DNA from: Plantago elongata
Taxonomy: Eukaryota > Streptophyta > Magnoliopsida > Lamiales > Plantaginaceae
Reading direction: 5' to 3'
Assembly: GCA_036897095.1 (NCBI GenBank)
Contig: JAYMSP010001445.1
Location: forward strand, 1-32,088
DNA: 32,088 nt
Under the pieces are notes generated by a model that had not been told where the DNA came from, made no database searches, and was given only the letters and a program-made list of their open reading frames with translations. The position numbers were made by a program, and so were the translations under genes. This document shows positions 1 to 10,105 of the stretch, in pieces. Within the stretch, counting starts at the first letter, position 1. The number at the start of each line of letters is the position of its first letter.

Positions 1-404
1 CCTCATGCATTTCTAATTCTTGACTATCTCGATCATTTTACGAACCTCATATAATTCTTGTATTACTCATCTCTTTTTCCTAGCTTTATACGTTTCCTGC
101 TATTATCCTATCATTTATCCCTAAGAACTTAGCTGAGGCTATCCTGTTTATTTGACATTTATTTTAACAATTTTCTTTATCTCATATGTTTGTACTTTCC
201 TAAGAACCTCCATTATGCTCCGGTTTTCCTTTAATTCATAAAGTATACTAACGTTAGGTATATACAAGCTACTTATTATCGATTACGTCTTATTTTCCCT
301 CGCAACTCTCATTCTACCATCTTTCCGTTAATCTTATTTTTCCATTTTTCCTTGGTTATATGCATTACTTAAACCCAAAAGGAAATATTCCAAAAATTCA
401 TCCC
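1..404. other. AT-rich intergenic or degenerate repeat DNA, no gene seen
   Basis: No ORF of useful length and no recognisable protein motif is present on either strand. The stretch leads into a tRNA-like segment and then into DNA resembling an old LTR, so it is probably decayed transposon sequence, but nothing in it proves that. Confidence 0.4.
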
Positions 405-470
405 TCTTAGGAATTGAACCTGCGACCTATCATACACTGGCACCAAGACTTAACCACTGGGCTAAACTCC
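405..470 (-). repeat. tRNA-like segment with pol III A and B boxes (SINE-like or pseudo-tRNA)
   Basis: Read on the minus strand there is an A-box match, TAGCCCAGTGG (complement of 454-464), and about 33 bases later a B-box match, AGGTTCAATTCC (complement of 410-421). Spacing and order are those of a tRNA gene internal promoter. The rest does not look like a foldable functional tRNA with an obvious anticodon stem, so I read it as a tRNA-derived SINE head or a tRNA-like relic inside a larger retroelement. No target duplication was found around it. Confidence 0.45.
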
Positions 471-599
471 ATTTTTATTATGTTTAACTAAAACTTCCTT
501 CTTGTTTCTGTTCCAAACAGCTTAACCATTTACAAGTATAACCCCTCGATTAGGTTGATTTAGGTTGCGTATTTATATTCACTTGACCACCCTCGTATA

Positions 600-2010
600 A
601 CCCTTCCATTACTTATCCCTATCTCTTAGCTTCGCAAATTATGAAATTTCCACCTTAGATACCGTTACTAGTTTAGTTACTTCCTATTATGACATTTAGA
701 CGCAAAGTAGCAATTCCTGCTCGATCCTTTAACCCCATCAGCCTTCCTACTACAGCCGCGATACCCACTATCTTTATATTACAGTGTCAAATACAAACAA
801 CACATCACCCAATAATACTCCTAAAGCCATTCCAATCTCGGCTACTAATATCACCGCCTCAATCATCCACCATATCAGTCATACAAAATATATCAATTAC
901 ACTAATGCCATTCCAATCTCGGCAGCCTACTACAACCAATACTACTCACACTTCAACACTGCAGTACCTCCACTACTCTATTTAAATAACACACTGCAGA
1001 GTACGCACAATCAGCATAGTATCCAATTTCCTTTCATACAAACCAACACCATTTACACTTCAACACTGCAGTATTATCATCAATTTATTCCCAATTACTA
1101 ACATCGAATTAAATATAGAAGAGACACTTACCGAAGGATAGTCGAATAGGCAACTCGAAACCGATCAAATGCGAATGGTAATGAGCAACAGAGAGTGAAA
1201 GCAAGAAAAGAGAGGGCATGGAGTTGGAATGTCTGTAATTCGGTGTTAATGGCACAGAGAGATGGAGAGCTGGAAAGAAAATGAAAGAGGCACGGTGGAA
1301 TATATGGAAATTGGCACAGTAGTCGACTACACAACGCCGACTGAGCAGGCGCAGAGGCACAAAGTAGTGCCACGAGTCGAACCACGCGGCGATGCATGGT
1401 TCCCGGCTTGGTGTGGGCGGTGGTCGACTCCGGTTGGTGCGGGTTGGCCCGGAGGTGGCGTGGGCTGGCGGTTGATCCGCGCGGAGAGGAAACCCGGAAC
1501 AGGCGGCGCGGAGAGGGAGCCGCGAGTTCGCGCGGCTCGCGGGGCAATCGGCCCGGTTCCCGGACGCGCGGAGAAAGCGGCGCGCGCGGGGAGGGGCTCG
1601 GTGGCCGGGACCGGAAGGGAGGAGAAGAGAGGGGAGCCGATTTGGGGGGAAAATGGCACGGTTTGTGTGAATTGAGGAAGGAAGAAGAATCGAGTAATTT
1701 GGGGGCAAATGGTTTGGACCCTGTTGACTTAACCAATTATATCTGGCACCTTCTGGATCTCGAACGGCACTCGAATAAATTTCCAAAAAATGTAAAATCG
1801 GTTCCTATGCGATCCTGGAGTCGAACTTGAGCTAGAGCAAAAATAAAATAAATATTTTATTTTTATTATTTTATTATTATTTTATTGCTCGTTATTATTT
1901 TTAAGACGTTTCGCGCGACGATAAATCTTCCAATCGACCGAATATTTTCTACGTTCCATTAGGATGCCGAAAAATTATTTTGATGAATTTTAAATGTACG
2001 TACCGAATTT
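600..2010 (-). mobile_element. Probable remnant of an LTR-retrotransposon terminal region
   Basis: The stretch has no conserved protein domain, yet several long overlapping ORFs exist on both strands across 1109-1830. That is what base composition alone produces in GC-rich DNA. A strongly GC- and CpG-rich core (about 1370-1640) sits between AT-rich flanks, with an AT-only run at 1840-1890. Short direct repeats occur: CCATTCCAATCTCGGC near 829 and 907, and CTTCAACACTGCAGTA near 952 and 1059. Long non-coding GC-rich LTRs of this look are common in plant Ty3/gypsy elements. Orientation and class are inference; I could not define LTR ends, a primer-binding site or a target duplication. Confidence 0.3.
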
Positions 2011-2519
2011 TCGTGGCCTTTACATATATGCAACATAGTCCATGTTTCTCCACCATTTTTTACTTGTATTATATGCATTAACCAATCTTTTACTTGTGCT
2101 CTATGTAATATTCACTATGAGTTGTTGACATGGGTTGTTTGTTTGATAACATAGGTGATATGTTTGAAAAGATAGATTCGTCATCTTTGTAGATGTCGAA
2201 AAGGATGGTGTTTAACGCTCATATTATTTGCAGTTATGTGATGTCTGACGAAGATCGTTGATGCTGTAGAAAACTAGATGGAGCGAGAAGATGATGAACC
2301 AAGATTTAAATGTTGATAGACATCATGAGGAGGGAATGGAGAGTACATGCACAAGAAATAAATCTTTGTGTTACTTTTTCTCGTAGATGATCATAGTACA
2401 ACATGTAACTAACTAATGATCCGGCTTTAGTTTGAATGTATCATTCCTGTTGGGATCGTGAATTTATAAGTTTGAAACATGGATGGAAGAGTTAGAACAT
2501 AATTTTAGTTTTTATGTTT
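1831..2519. other. Intergenic DNA, no gene seen
   Basis: A low-complexity A/T run lies at about 1840-1890. The remainder is ordinary AT-rich DNA with frequent stops in all frames and no domain I recognise. Confidence 0.4.
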
Positions 2520-2524
2520 TTTGA

Positions 2525-2890
2525 TATACATGTGATGCAAACGTTGAGAACAAGTAGTAATATGTTGAGAACTTGGTTTTATATGGTGTGAACATAGACG
2601 AGAATATTGAAAACATGGAGTAATAATATGTTGATAACATGGATTAATATCGTGAGAACATGGTATAATACGTTGGGAACATGTATTAATATCGTGAGAA
2701 CATGGTATAATACGTTGGGAACATGTATTAATATCGTGAGAACACGGATAAAAACATGCATATCGAATGATCTTCAATCTGCAAGTATGTAACATGACTT
2801 CAAAATATTTGACATGATAAAATGCTGCAAAATTTTTGAAAACATGGGTGAATACGTTGAGATTATGGATGAATATATTAAGATCATGGC
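2525..2890. repeat. Minisatellite with 21-bp period and a 42-bp higher-order unit
   Basis: Degenerate copies of a 21-base unit of the form GTTGAGAACATGGATTAATAT run through this stretch. Its core is two near-identical 42-base units at 2643-2684 and 2685-2726, with a partial third from 2727. Each 42-mer is two diverged 21-mers (GTTGGGAACATG... and GTGAGAACATGG...). Because 21 is divisible by three, the array gives open frames on both strands (for example 2505-2795 minus) that are repeat artefacts, not genes. More diverged copies continue to about 2890. Confidence 0.75.
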
Positions 2891-3027
2891 TTTATAAATA
2901 ACATTGAAATAACATATAAACCATGACCCAAAAACAAGATTATATTCACAATAAACCTAGAGCATTCATTTACATCATCATAAATCTAGAAAAAAATGAA
3001 GGAACATATAACTCCTCCTCTTCATCA

Positions 3028-3072
3028 TCATCTTCTTCTTTTTCTTCTTCTTCTTCTTCTTCTTCTTCTTCA
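3028..3072. repeat. (TTC)n microsatellite
   Basis: A nearly pure run of TTC/CTT triplets, preceded by a mixed TCA/TCC-rich stretch from about 3011. It is a simple sequence repeat with no coding frame of interest. Confidence 0.9.
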
Positions 3073-3189
3073 AGTTGATAAAAATTCATTAACTTTCATC
3101 AACAAATGACTCCTCGATGCATTAATATCAACTCATCAGAACTTGTAAAAATTTCAACGTGCAACACCATCATTTTTTGTACTTACAAG

Positions 3190-3785
3190 GAACATAGTTG
3201 TCTTATCAAACAAACTGCAGATATTATGGTTTAAATAGCAGACAACATGAAATGTTATGCAAACAAATGCCTCATGTTGGCAGACCAATTAATACATTGC
3301 AATCACGTGTTAAACTGCATAAAGCAGGATCAAATAGTAGAGAACATGTAATGTCATGTACACTATTACTCACAATAGCAAATCAACTACCATTTTGTAA
3401 TCATGGGTCAAACTGCAAGATACATGGATCAAATTGCAGGTATGTCATGCAAATAAATTTCTCATAATGGTAGATGAGCTACTACATTGAAGTCATTGGT
3501 CAAACTATAGGAATCATGGAGCAAATAGCAGAGAACATGGAATGTGATGAAAATAACATATCAACCACTACATTGTAATTGATCATGAGTCAAATTGCAG
3601 AAAATGTGGGTCAAATAGCAGAGAACATGGAGTATACTACAAATACGATGTTCATATGCACATAGCACAACTATTTCAAGGAAAATATAGTGGATATTAC
3701 ACAGAACATAGGCAAAAAGGTAGAGAACATGGACTATGTTGCAAAAAACATTCACACGAGGTGAGCAACATTTTCATAGCAAACA
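3190..3785. repeat. Degenerate GAACATGG / GGTCAAATTGCAG repeat tract
   Basis: Variants of AGCAGAGAACATGG and CATGGGTCAAATTGCAG recur at roughly 20-25 base spacing (for example near 3330, 3400, 3480, 3520, 3590, 3620 and 3720). The ORFs over it (3198-3467, 3656-3780) read as repetitive peptide without a known domain. It shares the AACATGG core with the 21-bp array at 2525-2890, so the two tracts may belong to one old element later interrupted by the LINE that starts near 3790. That link is inference. Confidence 0.5.
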
Positions 3786-3787
3786 TA

Positions 3788-4594
3788 GTGGGTGACAATG
3801 ATAATGTTGGGGACGAGCACTTAAGGTATGGGAGTTCACTTCGATTCAATGCTGCAGTTCATTCCAACAGGGTTCTTTCCAATACAACTTATGTGGGTTC
3901 AAGGAATTTTTCTACTAATTCATCGTCACATGGCATTCTGGGTTTCAGGACATCGGAAATTCCGCCAAAAACTGGCGACATACGAGTATCTCCTGGGCAG
4001 TTGTCAACGGTTGGGAATCAAAGTGGAATCGAGAAGCAGTTGAATGACGGTTTTAAAATTGGGGAGCAGTTACATTTGGGACAGATCATGTGAACTGCTG
4101 CATTAACACAACTGAAAGGCAAAGGCGTGGTTGAGACGTCATCTCCTGACAGGTCTCTGAATCCTCACACAACCAACTCATTCCACTTCCATCACCAACT
4201 TCACATGAGACTAACCATTTCATGGAAATCTCCTATACTACTACTCAATGGTTCAACACTAATCCTCACTTTCCAATATTTCCAGTGAACTTGTTTTACC
4301 CTTTGCCACTCAACCTAAACCTGTTAGGAAATTATGTTCGAGTGTTGCAGATCCGCCAACCCCCCGACTTACTTTTACTCCTCCTATCCCCCTAACTAAA
4401 CCTGTTACGGACCTAGCAAAACCAAAGAAACGTGGCCGACCCGCCAACTCCTCAGCCTCTGCCAAAGTTTCAAAACCAACTAAGACCCTTAGTCGTCCTT
4501 TGAAAATCGAACCTAATACTACTCCAGCCAAAAAACCAAGACAAGAAACTACTGAATCTCAAATTGACATACCAGAGGTGGGTGTTGCTCATTA
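3788..4594 (+). pseudogene. LINE ORF1 (gag-like) C-terminal remnant
   Basis: From about 3788 the frame reads into RYGSSLRF, matching the YG-W-LR segment that follows the CCHC knuckle region in plant LINE ORF1 proteins. The knuckle itself is not present. The frame ends at a stop at about 4093. A related frame is open from about 4339 to the TAA near 4592-4594 and is Pro/Lys/Thr-rich with a KKRGRP basic motif, the usual tail of plant LINE ORF1. The ORF2 ATG follows 15 bases later. It is a broken RNA-binding nucleocapsid-like protein. Confidence 0.7.
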
Positions 4595-4609
4595 ACCCCA
4601 CCTACACCA

Positions 4610-7600
4610 ATGAATGCCTTATCTTGGAACTGTCAGGGCTTGGAGAACCCTTGGACAGTTCGTGCTTTAGGCCAAGCCATTAGCCTTCATCAACCCCGTT
4701 TGGTCTTTCTTATGGAGATTCGTTTGAGTAGTCAGGAGATTGACAAGTTAAAGCAGCAGTATAATATGTTTGGTTTAGGTGTTTCTAGTTTAGGAGCTTC
4801 CAGAGGATTAGCTTTACTTTGGACTAAAGAAATAAATGTAATGATTCAAAGCTTTTCCAAATATCATATAGATGCTAATGTACAGTTTGATTTCAATTCT
4901 GCTTTATAGCGTTTCACGGGTTTCTATGGTGAGCCAGATACTTCGTTAAGAAAACATACTTGGAAACTTTTAAAAGAGTTGGGGTCAGTTTCTTTTCGTG
5001 AATGGATTTGCATAGGGGACTTTGATGAACTTTTATCTCGACGTGAAAATTTTGGAGGCCGAAGATTGCCATAATGGAGAATGTGAGCCTTTAGGGAAAC
5101 ATTAGCACACAATGGTTTGTATGATATGGGCTATAAGGGATACCAATACACTTGGTGTGATAATCATGTGGAACCGTCCACAATCCGTTGTAGGTTAGAC
5201 AGAGCCGTGTGCAACAACCGCTGGAAAACTATTTTTCCACGCGCTGAAATTTATCATGTTAGCAATAGAGCTTATGACCACATGATTTTATTACTAAAGC
5301 TTAAAGGGACGCAGCTTGTACGATCTAATCCTCAGAAGAAGTTCAGATTTAAAGCCATGTGGCTGAAGAGCTCGGATTGTGAGAATATCATTAAGAATGA
5401 ATGGACAAATGATTTAGGTTTATTATCGAACCTAGAACAGTGCAGGGTCGGTTTATTACGTTGGGACTCAACCACTTATGGTGAGCTACGGAACATAATT
5501 AAATAGTTTGTAAAATCCATTGCCGAGTGTCAGAAACAGCCCCTGACACCAGCCAACATGTCACAAATTCGGGATATGAAAATTGAATCGGAGACGACTC
5601 TGGACAAAGAAGAAATTTTGTGGAGACAGAGGTCCAAGGCACAGTAGTTTGCTGAGGGAGACCGTAATACACGGTACTTCCATACTCGGGCATCCAAGCG
5701 CACTAAAAGGAACATAATCGACAACCTTCGGAATGGTCAGGGCACAATTTGCAGCAATCGGGAATCAATGGGTTCTGTTATCAATGATTACGTTGGTGAT
5801 ATCTTTCGTTCCAGAAACCCTTTGACAACTGAAATTGAGGATGTGATTAGTACTATGCGGACGCGAGTTACTGAGGATATCAACAGTGATTTGAGCCGGG
5901 TATTCACTTCAGACGAGGTACAAAAAGTACTTTTTGATATGTACCCTTTAAAGTCCCCAGGTCCAGACGGTACGCATGCTCTCTTTTATCAACGTTTTTT
6001 GCATATTGTTAGTGATAATGTGATTACATGTGCTCTTGATTTTCTTAATAATCACAATCTGGATCATGAGTTAAAATTTACTCATATAGTGCTTATTCCC
6101 AAGTGTCAAACACCAGGGGTTGTATCCCAGTTTAGACACATTAGCCTTACTAATATTATGTTTAAAATAACTTCTAAAGCTATTACCAATAGGCTTAAAT
6201 CACATATGAATACTCTCATCTCCCAAACTCAGTCCACCATTGTGCCTGGCCGCTTAATTTTCAGATAATGTTTTAGTGGCATATGAAACAAATCATTTTT
6301 AAAGAAAAAAACCAAGGGTAAGGAATCTTTTATGGCTTTAAAACTTGACATGAGTAAGGCCTATAACAGAGTCGAATGGATCTTTGTGGAAAGAGTGTTA
6401 GAGAAACTAGGTTTTTCTTCTTTTATAGATTTAGTCATACTCAGTTTACGTATAGTTCGTTATTTTGTATTGCTAAACAGTGAGCCTCTTGACCTTATCC
6501 AGCCAGAGCGGTAGATTCGTCAGGGAGATCCTCTATCTCCTTACTTATTTATGTTTTGTTCTGAGGCTTTTAGTTCGCTGCTTTGTGATGAGGAGGAGAG
6601 GGAGGTGATTCGTGGGATTGGTGTTAGCCCACGAGCACCAAGGATCTCTCATTTGCTCTTTGTTGATGATACTCTTATTTTATGTCATGCCACTACTGAT
6701 GCGGCTCATGAGATTTCTGATATTTTGCCTCGTTATAGTCTTGCTTCTGGATAGGAAATTAACATTCAGAAATCTACGGTGGTCTTTAGTCGTAACATTA
6801 CTAATGACATGGTGTAGGAGATCTATGATCTTTTACCAGTTCGAGTTGTCCCTCGTCATGAGAAATACTTGGGCTTACCAACGGAGATGGGGAAGTCTAA
6901 GCGGAAGGTTTTTGGCTGGTTACGAGAAAGAGTATGGAGTAAGATACAATCTTTTGGTGGACGGAACTTTTCTAAGGTCGGAAAGGAGGTTCTCATCAAA
7001 ACCTTATTGCAAGATATTCCCACCTATGTTATGGGGTGTTTCAAAATCCCTGATTACTTACTTAATGAGATCGAATCAATTATATCGAAGTTTTGGTGGG
7101 GAGATGGGAACAAGAATAAAATCCATTAATTGGCACTCACTTTGTGAAAGCAAGAGGGATGGTGGAATGGGATTTCATGATTTGAGGAGCTTTAATTTGG
7201 CGATGCTTGGTAAACACATCTGGAGGATAATTGAGTTTTTAAATTCTCTCATTAGTTGTATACTTAAGGCTAAGTATTTGTCTCATTCGGATGGCTTGAT
7301 GCTACTCTTAAATCTAATACGTCATATACATGGAAAAGCATATTTGGTGCAATGGAACTTGTGCAGGATGGTCTTTGTTGGAGAATCGGCTCTGGTTCAC
7401 GAATTGACATCTGGGCAGATTCCTGGATTCCGCGGAATGGCTCTTTGCGTCCAGTAACACCTGATCTATACGGTTTGGGCTCCTCTGCTATGTCCAACCT
7501 TATTAACCATGAAACAACATCTTGGGATTCTAATCCTGTGCAGACTTTATTTTGGGATGATGAAGCAGCCATCATTCTTAATATCCCTCTTGTTAATACC

Positions 7601-8630
7601 TCTTATGCAGATCGCCGTATATGGCACCACACAAAATCGGTATTTTATTCCGTTAAGTCGGCATATTATGTAGTCCGGGATCTTCGACTACGTGCGCACC
7701 GGAACAGGTAAGATACATCTAGCTCTTCTAATATGGTTTGCTGGAATTTCATTTGGAATATCAAAGTTCCAAATGAAATCAAGATTTTTATTTGGAGAGT
7801 TCTCAATAATGTTATACCAGTCTTATTTAATCTCCAGCAACGGACAATCGTCTCAAACTCCTTGTGTCCTGTTTGTGGTAATCGTAGTGAGACTATAATG
7901 CATATCTTCTTGGAATGTCACTATGCCTGAGTCTTTTGGGCCTTATCTTCTATTCCTTATGCTACTCTTCATGCAGTCACTTTTGATGTTAGGTCTTGGG
8001 TTTATCATTGTTATTCTCACCTCTCCAAATCAGATTTAGAACGTTTTATTGTTTCACTTTGGAGTATTTGGTCGAGCAAAAACAAAAAAGTACATGAGGG
8101 GAAGGATTGCGATCCAACAGAGTCTCAACTGTTTATCTCAAGATACATCCTAAAATACAAGGAGGCATGTAGTCAGATTGCACATCCTCGATTAATTCCT
8201 AATAATGCACATCATTGGATTCCTCCAAAACCAAACGAGGTTAACCTGAAGCCAATCCATATATGCAGCAATTGGAGTGGTTGCAAAATGTCACACACGA
8301 CAGCTTCTTACTTGGAGGCAGCGTCGGCTCGGTATTATACTTGATCCGGAAATAGCAGAGGCAATGGCGGCTCGACAGGCTGTTCTGCTAGCTATTCAAA
8401 GTGGATTCTGATTTGTGGTGTTCGAGGGGGGTTGCTTATCTCTTGTCAATGCTCTCAACAATCCGCAAGAAAACTACTCCCAAATAGGACAAATATTAGA
8501 TGACGTTAAAGGGCTCTTGTCCCATTTTGAGACTGTGTCCTTTCAATTTGTTTCTAGAGTAGTTAATATTGATGCTCATAATCTCTGTCAAAATGTTGTG
8601 ACAGACTATGATGGTGATCTTGTATCCTGA
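4610..8630 (+). pseudogene. LINE ORF2: endonuclease, reverse transcriptase, RNase H, broken
   Basis: The start MNALSWNCQGL is the L1-type AP endonuclease N-terminus. WICIGDFDELL near 5005 is the endonuclease GDFNE motif with N changed to D. RT landmarks follow: SPGPDG near 5957, LIPK near 6090, ALKLDMSKAYNRVEW near 6335, RQGDPLSPYLF near 6517 and FVDD near 6659. Then come KYLGLP near 6862, FWWGD near 7093, a zinc-binding CPVCGN...H-C segment at 7864-7925 and an RNase H-like end ending at a TGA at 8628-8630. Most of it lies in one frame with in-frame stops at 4907, 5072, 5084, 5504, 5645, 6512, 6752, 6815 and 7127. About 7110-7290 is in another frame before returning, and the RNase H end has shifted again. 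A one-base shift lies near 6266. Confidence 0.9.
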
Positions 8631-8680
8631 CTTTTAGGCTTTGCCTTCTTTATGAATGACATATTTCTATCGAAAAAAAA

Positions 8681-9230
8681 TCATGCTGAAGAGTACGATG
8701 ATGAGCTTACATAGGGAATTAACCGAGACTCAACATTGAAAAGTTGACACATGGTAAAGTAGAGTGAATGTTAGTTTTCATAAGTAGAGAATTAGTTGAT
8801 TTATATTAATATAATTTTCAAGTGCAATTTAGACTATTATGTTGTTTAAGATTGTATGTTGTAGTAAACAACTTCATATTAATATTTGTCACGAATATAT
8901 CAAATTTTTGGAGATTTTTGTGCTTACATTGATGATAATTTTAAGATGGGTGACAAACTAGTAAATCTTCTGGTTTGCATACGAATCCAGATATGTGTTT
9001 GATATAAAATTGGAGTTGATTTTTGTTTGGATTCAAATTGAATTTTTGTATGGTTCTTTTTGAATAAAAACGTAAATGAGTTGAATTCAGATTTTATACC
9101 AAACAAGTGATCTTTGTCTTACACAATGGTGAAAGGGGTAGAAATGAAAGGAACAATCGAGCAGGGGCATTTAAGCAATTGAGAAATTAGTTTTCCTTTT
9201 AACTCCTGTCCAACCATCTAATCTCCCATT
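8681..9230. other. Intergenic DNA 3' of the LINE, upstream of the ACINUS gene
   Basis: AT-rich sequence without a gene. It holds one small candidate inverted-repeat element: TGTTTGATATAAAAT at 8996-9010 is matched in inverse by ATTTTATACCAAACA at 9091-9105. The distal promoter of the downstream ACINUS gene must lie in the right half, but I see no clear TATA box. Confidence 0.4.
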
Positions 9231-10105
9231 CTTCGAGAACAACGCACGCACTTCACACACCAGGAAAACAAAGAAAACCTATTTTCTCTTACCCTATCTC
9301 CGGCGATTCGCTGTTCGCCTTCGTTTTCTCTTCTCCTTTACAATAATAATTCACAGATTCTCGTTATCTCGTTATCAACTCTGTGATTGTTTTTCTGTTT
9401 ACCTATTTCTCTGATTAATTTTCTTGTCTTCTCATGAAATTAGGGGTTTTTTATTTGCCATCTTAACGCCTGAGCTCTAAAAGTCCACGCTACTCTGCAA
9501 ATCCAATCTTAATTGTAAGTTATTTTTCGTTATTTCAGTTAATTCTAGCGTCTCAGTTCGTCTTGATACAATTTGGTTCCGTAATTGCTCCTTCGTCTGA
9601 TTCGCTTAGGTTAATTTTCGTCATGTGTGATTTGGATTTTGCTATACTATTGTTTATGTATGAATGTCCTTATTTGTGGAATTCGGAATGTACGGTACTG
9701 ACTGTGGTTAATTGAGAGCAAACGCCCAAAATGTTTTTGCATCTTCTCTAGTAATTTGTACTGACATTTTACTTTCGAGATAGCAAATGAGGATGGGGTA
9801 TTAACATGAGCATAAAGTCGTGGAATCCTCCAAATATGCTTCAATGTGTATATATGTGACTGGTGTAGGACTAGTACGAAGTAACAAGTGAAGTGACTTT
9901 CATTGATATTGATATTTACTGGAGTATAATAGATGCTACGTAGGCATTAAGCTGCATTTTGTTGTTTCTTCTGATCCATATCCCAAGTGAGTAATTGTAG
10001 TTTGCCTTTGTTTTACCTTTCGAGTTGAACTTCTGGCATGATTTATCTTTATTTGGTTTCTCAATCAGATTGATCTTTGCCGTAAGAATAATTTGGCCCT
10101 GTAAG
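9230..10105 (+). promoter_or_regulatory. Probable 5' UTR with leader intron of ACINUS copy 1
   Basis: From about 9230 the sequence becomes the C/T-rich type typical of plant 5' leaders. A GTAAGT donor lies at 9515-9520, and a pyrimidine-rich acceptor ending TCAATCAG lies at 10068, giving a probable leader intron of about 554 bases. The remaining 37 bases of leader run directly into the ATG at 10106. The transcription start is a guess. A TTG-initiated extension of the main frame back to 10025 is intronic on this model and is not used. Confidence 0.55.

Larger units (their letters stand above)
3788..8680 (+). mobile_element. Plant L1-type LINE, 5'-truncated and decayed, with short 3' poly(A)
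   Basis: In order on the plus strand: the ORF1 tail (YGSSLRF motif at about 3827, KKRGRP motif at about 4425), an ORF2 start at 4610 with AP-endonuclease sequence, reverse transcriptase, the zinc-binding region that follows plant LINE RTs, an RNase H-like end, a short 3' UTR, and eight A's at 8673-8680. The 5' end falls just before the ORF1 YGS motif, so most of ORF1 is missing, as expected from incomplete target-primed reverse transcription. I found no convincing target-site duplication. The element cannot encode active protein because of many stops and at least three frame changes. Confidence 0.9.

Noticed and set aside
1109..1830. Long overlapping ORFs on both strands (up to 225 codons)
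   Set aside because: No domain, low-complexity Arg/Pro/Gly composition, and open frames on both strands are what a GC-rich stretch produces; better explained as non-coding repeat DNA.
2505..2795. 96-codon minus-strand ORF with a repeated IPCSHDINTCSQR peptide
   Set aside because: The repetition is simply the 21-bp minisatellite read in a fixed frame; there is no start context or homology.
2500..3800. CRISPR-like array because of regular short repeats
   Set aside because: This is plant nuclear DNA; the repeats are adjacent and degenerate with no unique spacers.
6612..7457. 281-codon plus-strand ORF treated as a separate gene
   Set aside because: It overlaps the LINE reverse transcriptase in another frame; only the part from about 7110 to 7290 is real LINE sequence, reached by frameshift.
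10025..10105. N-terminal extension of ACINUS copy 1 (28 residues)
   Set aside because: It starts at TTG and lies across a leader-intron acceptor; the ATG at 10106 gives the conserved MSSPY start just before the SAP motif.
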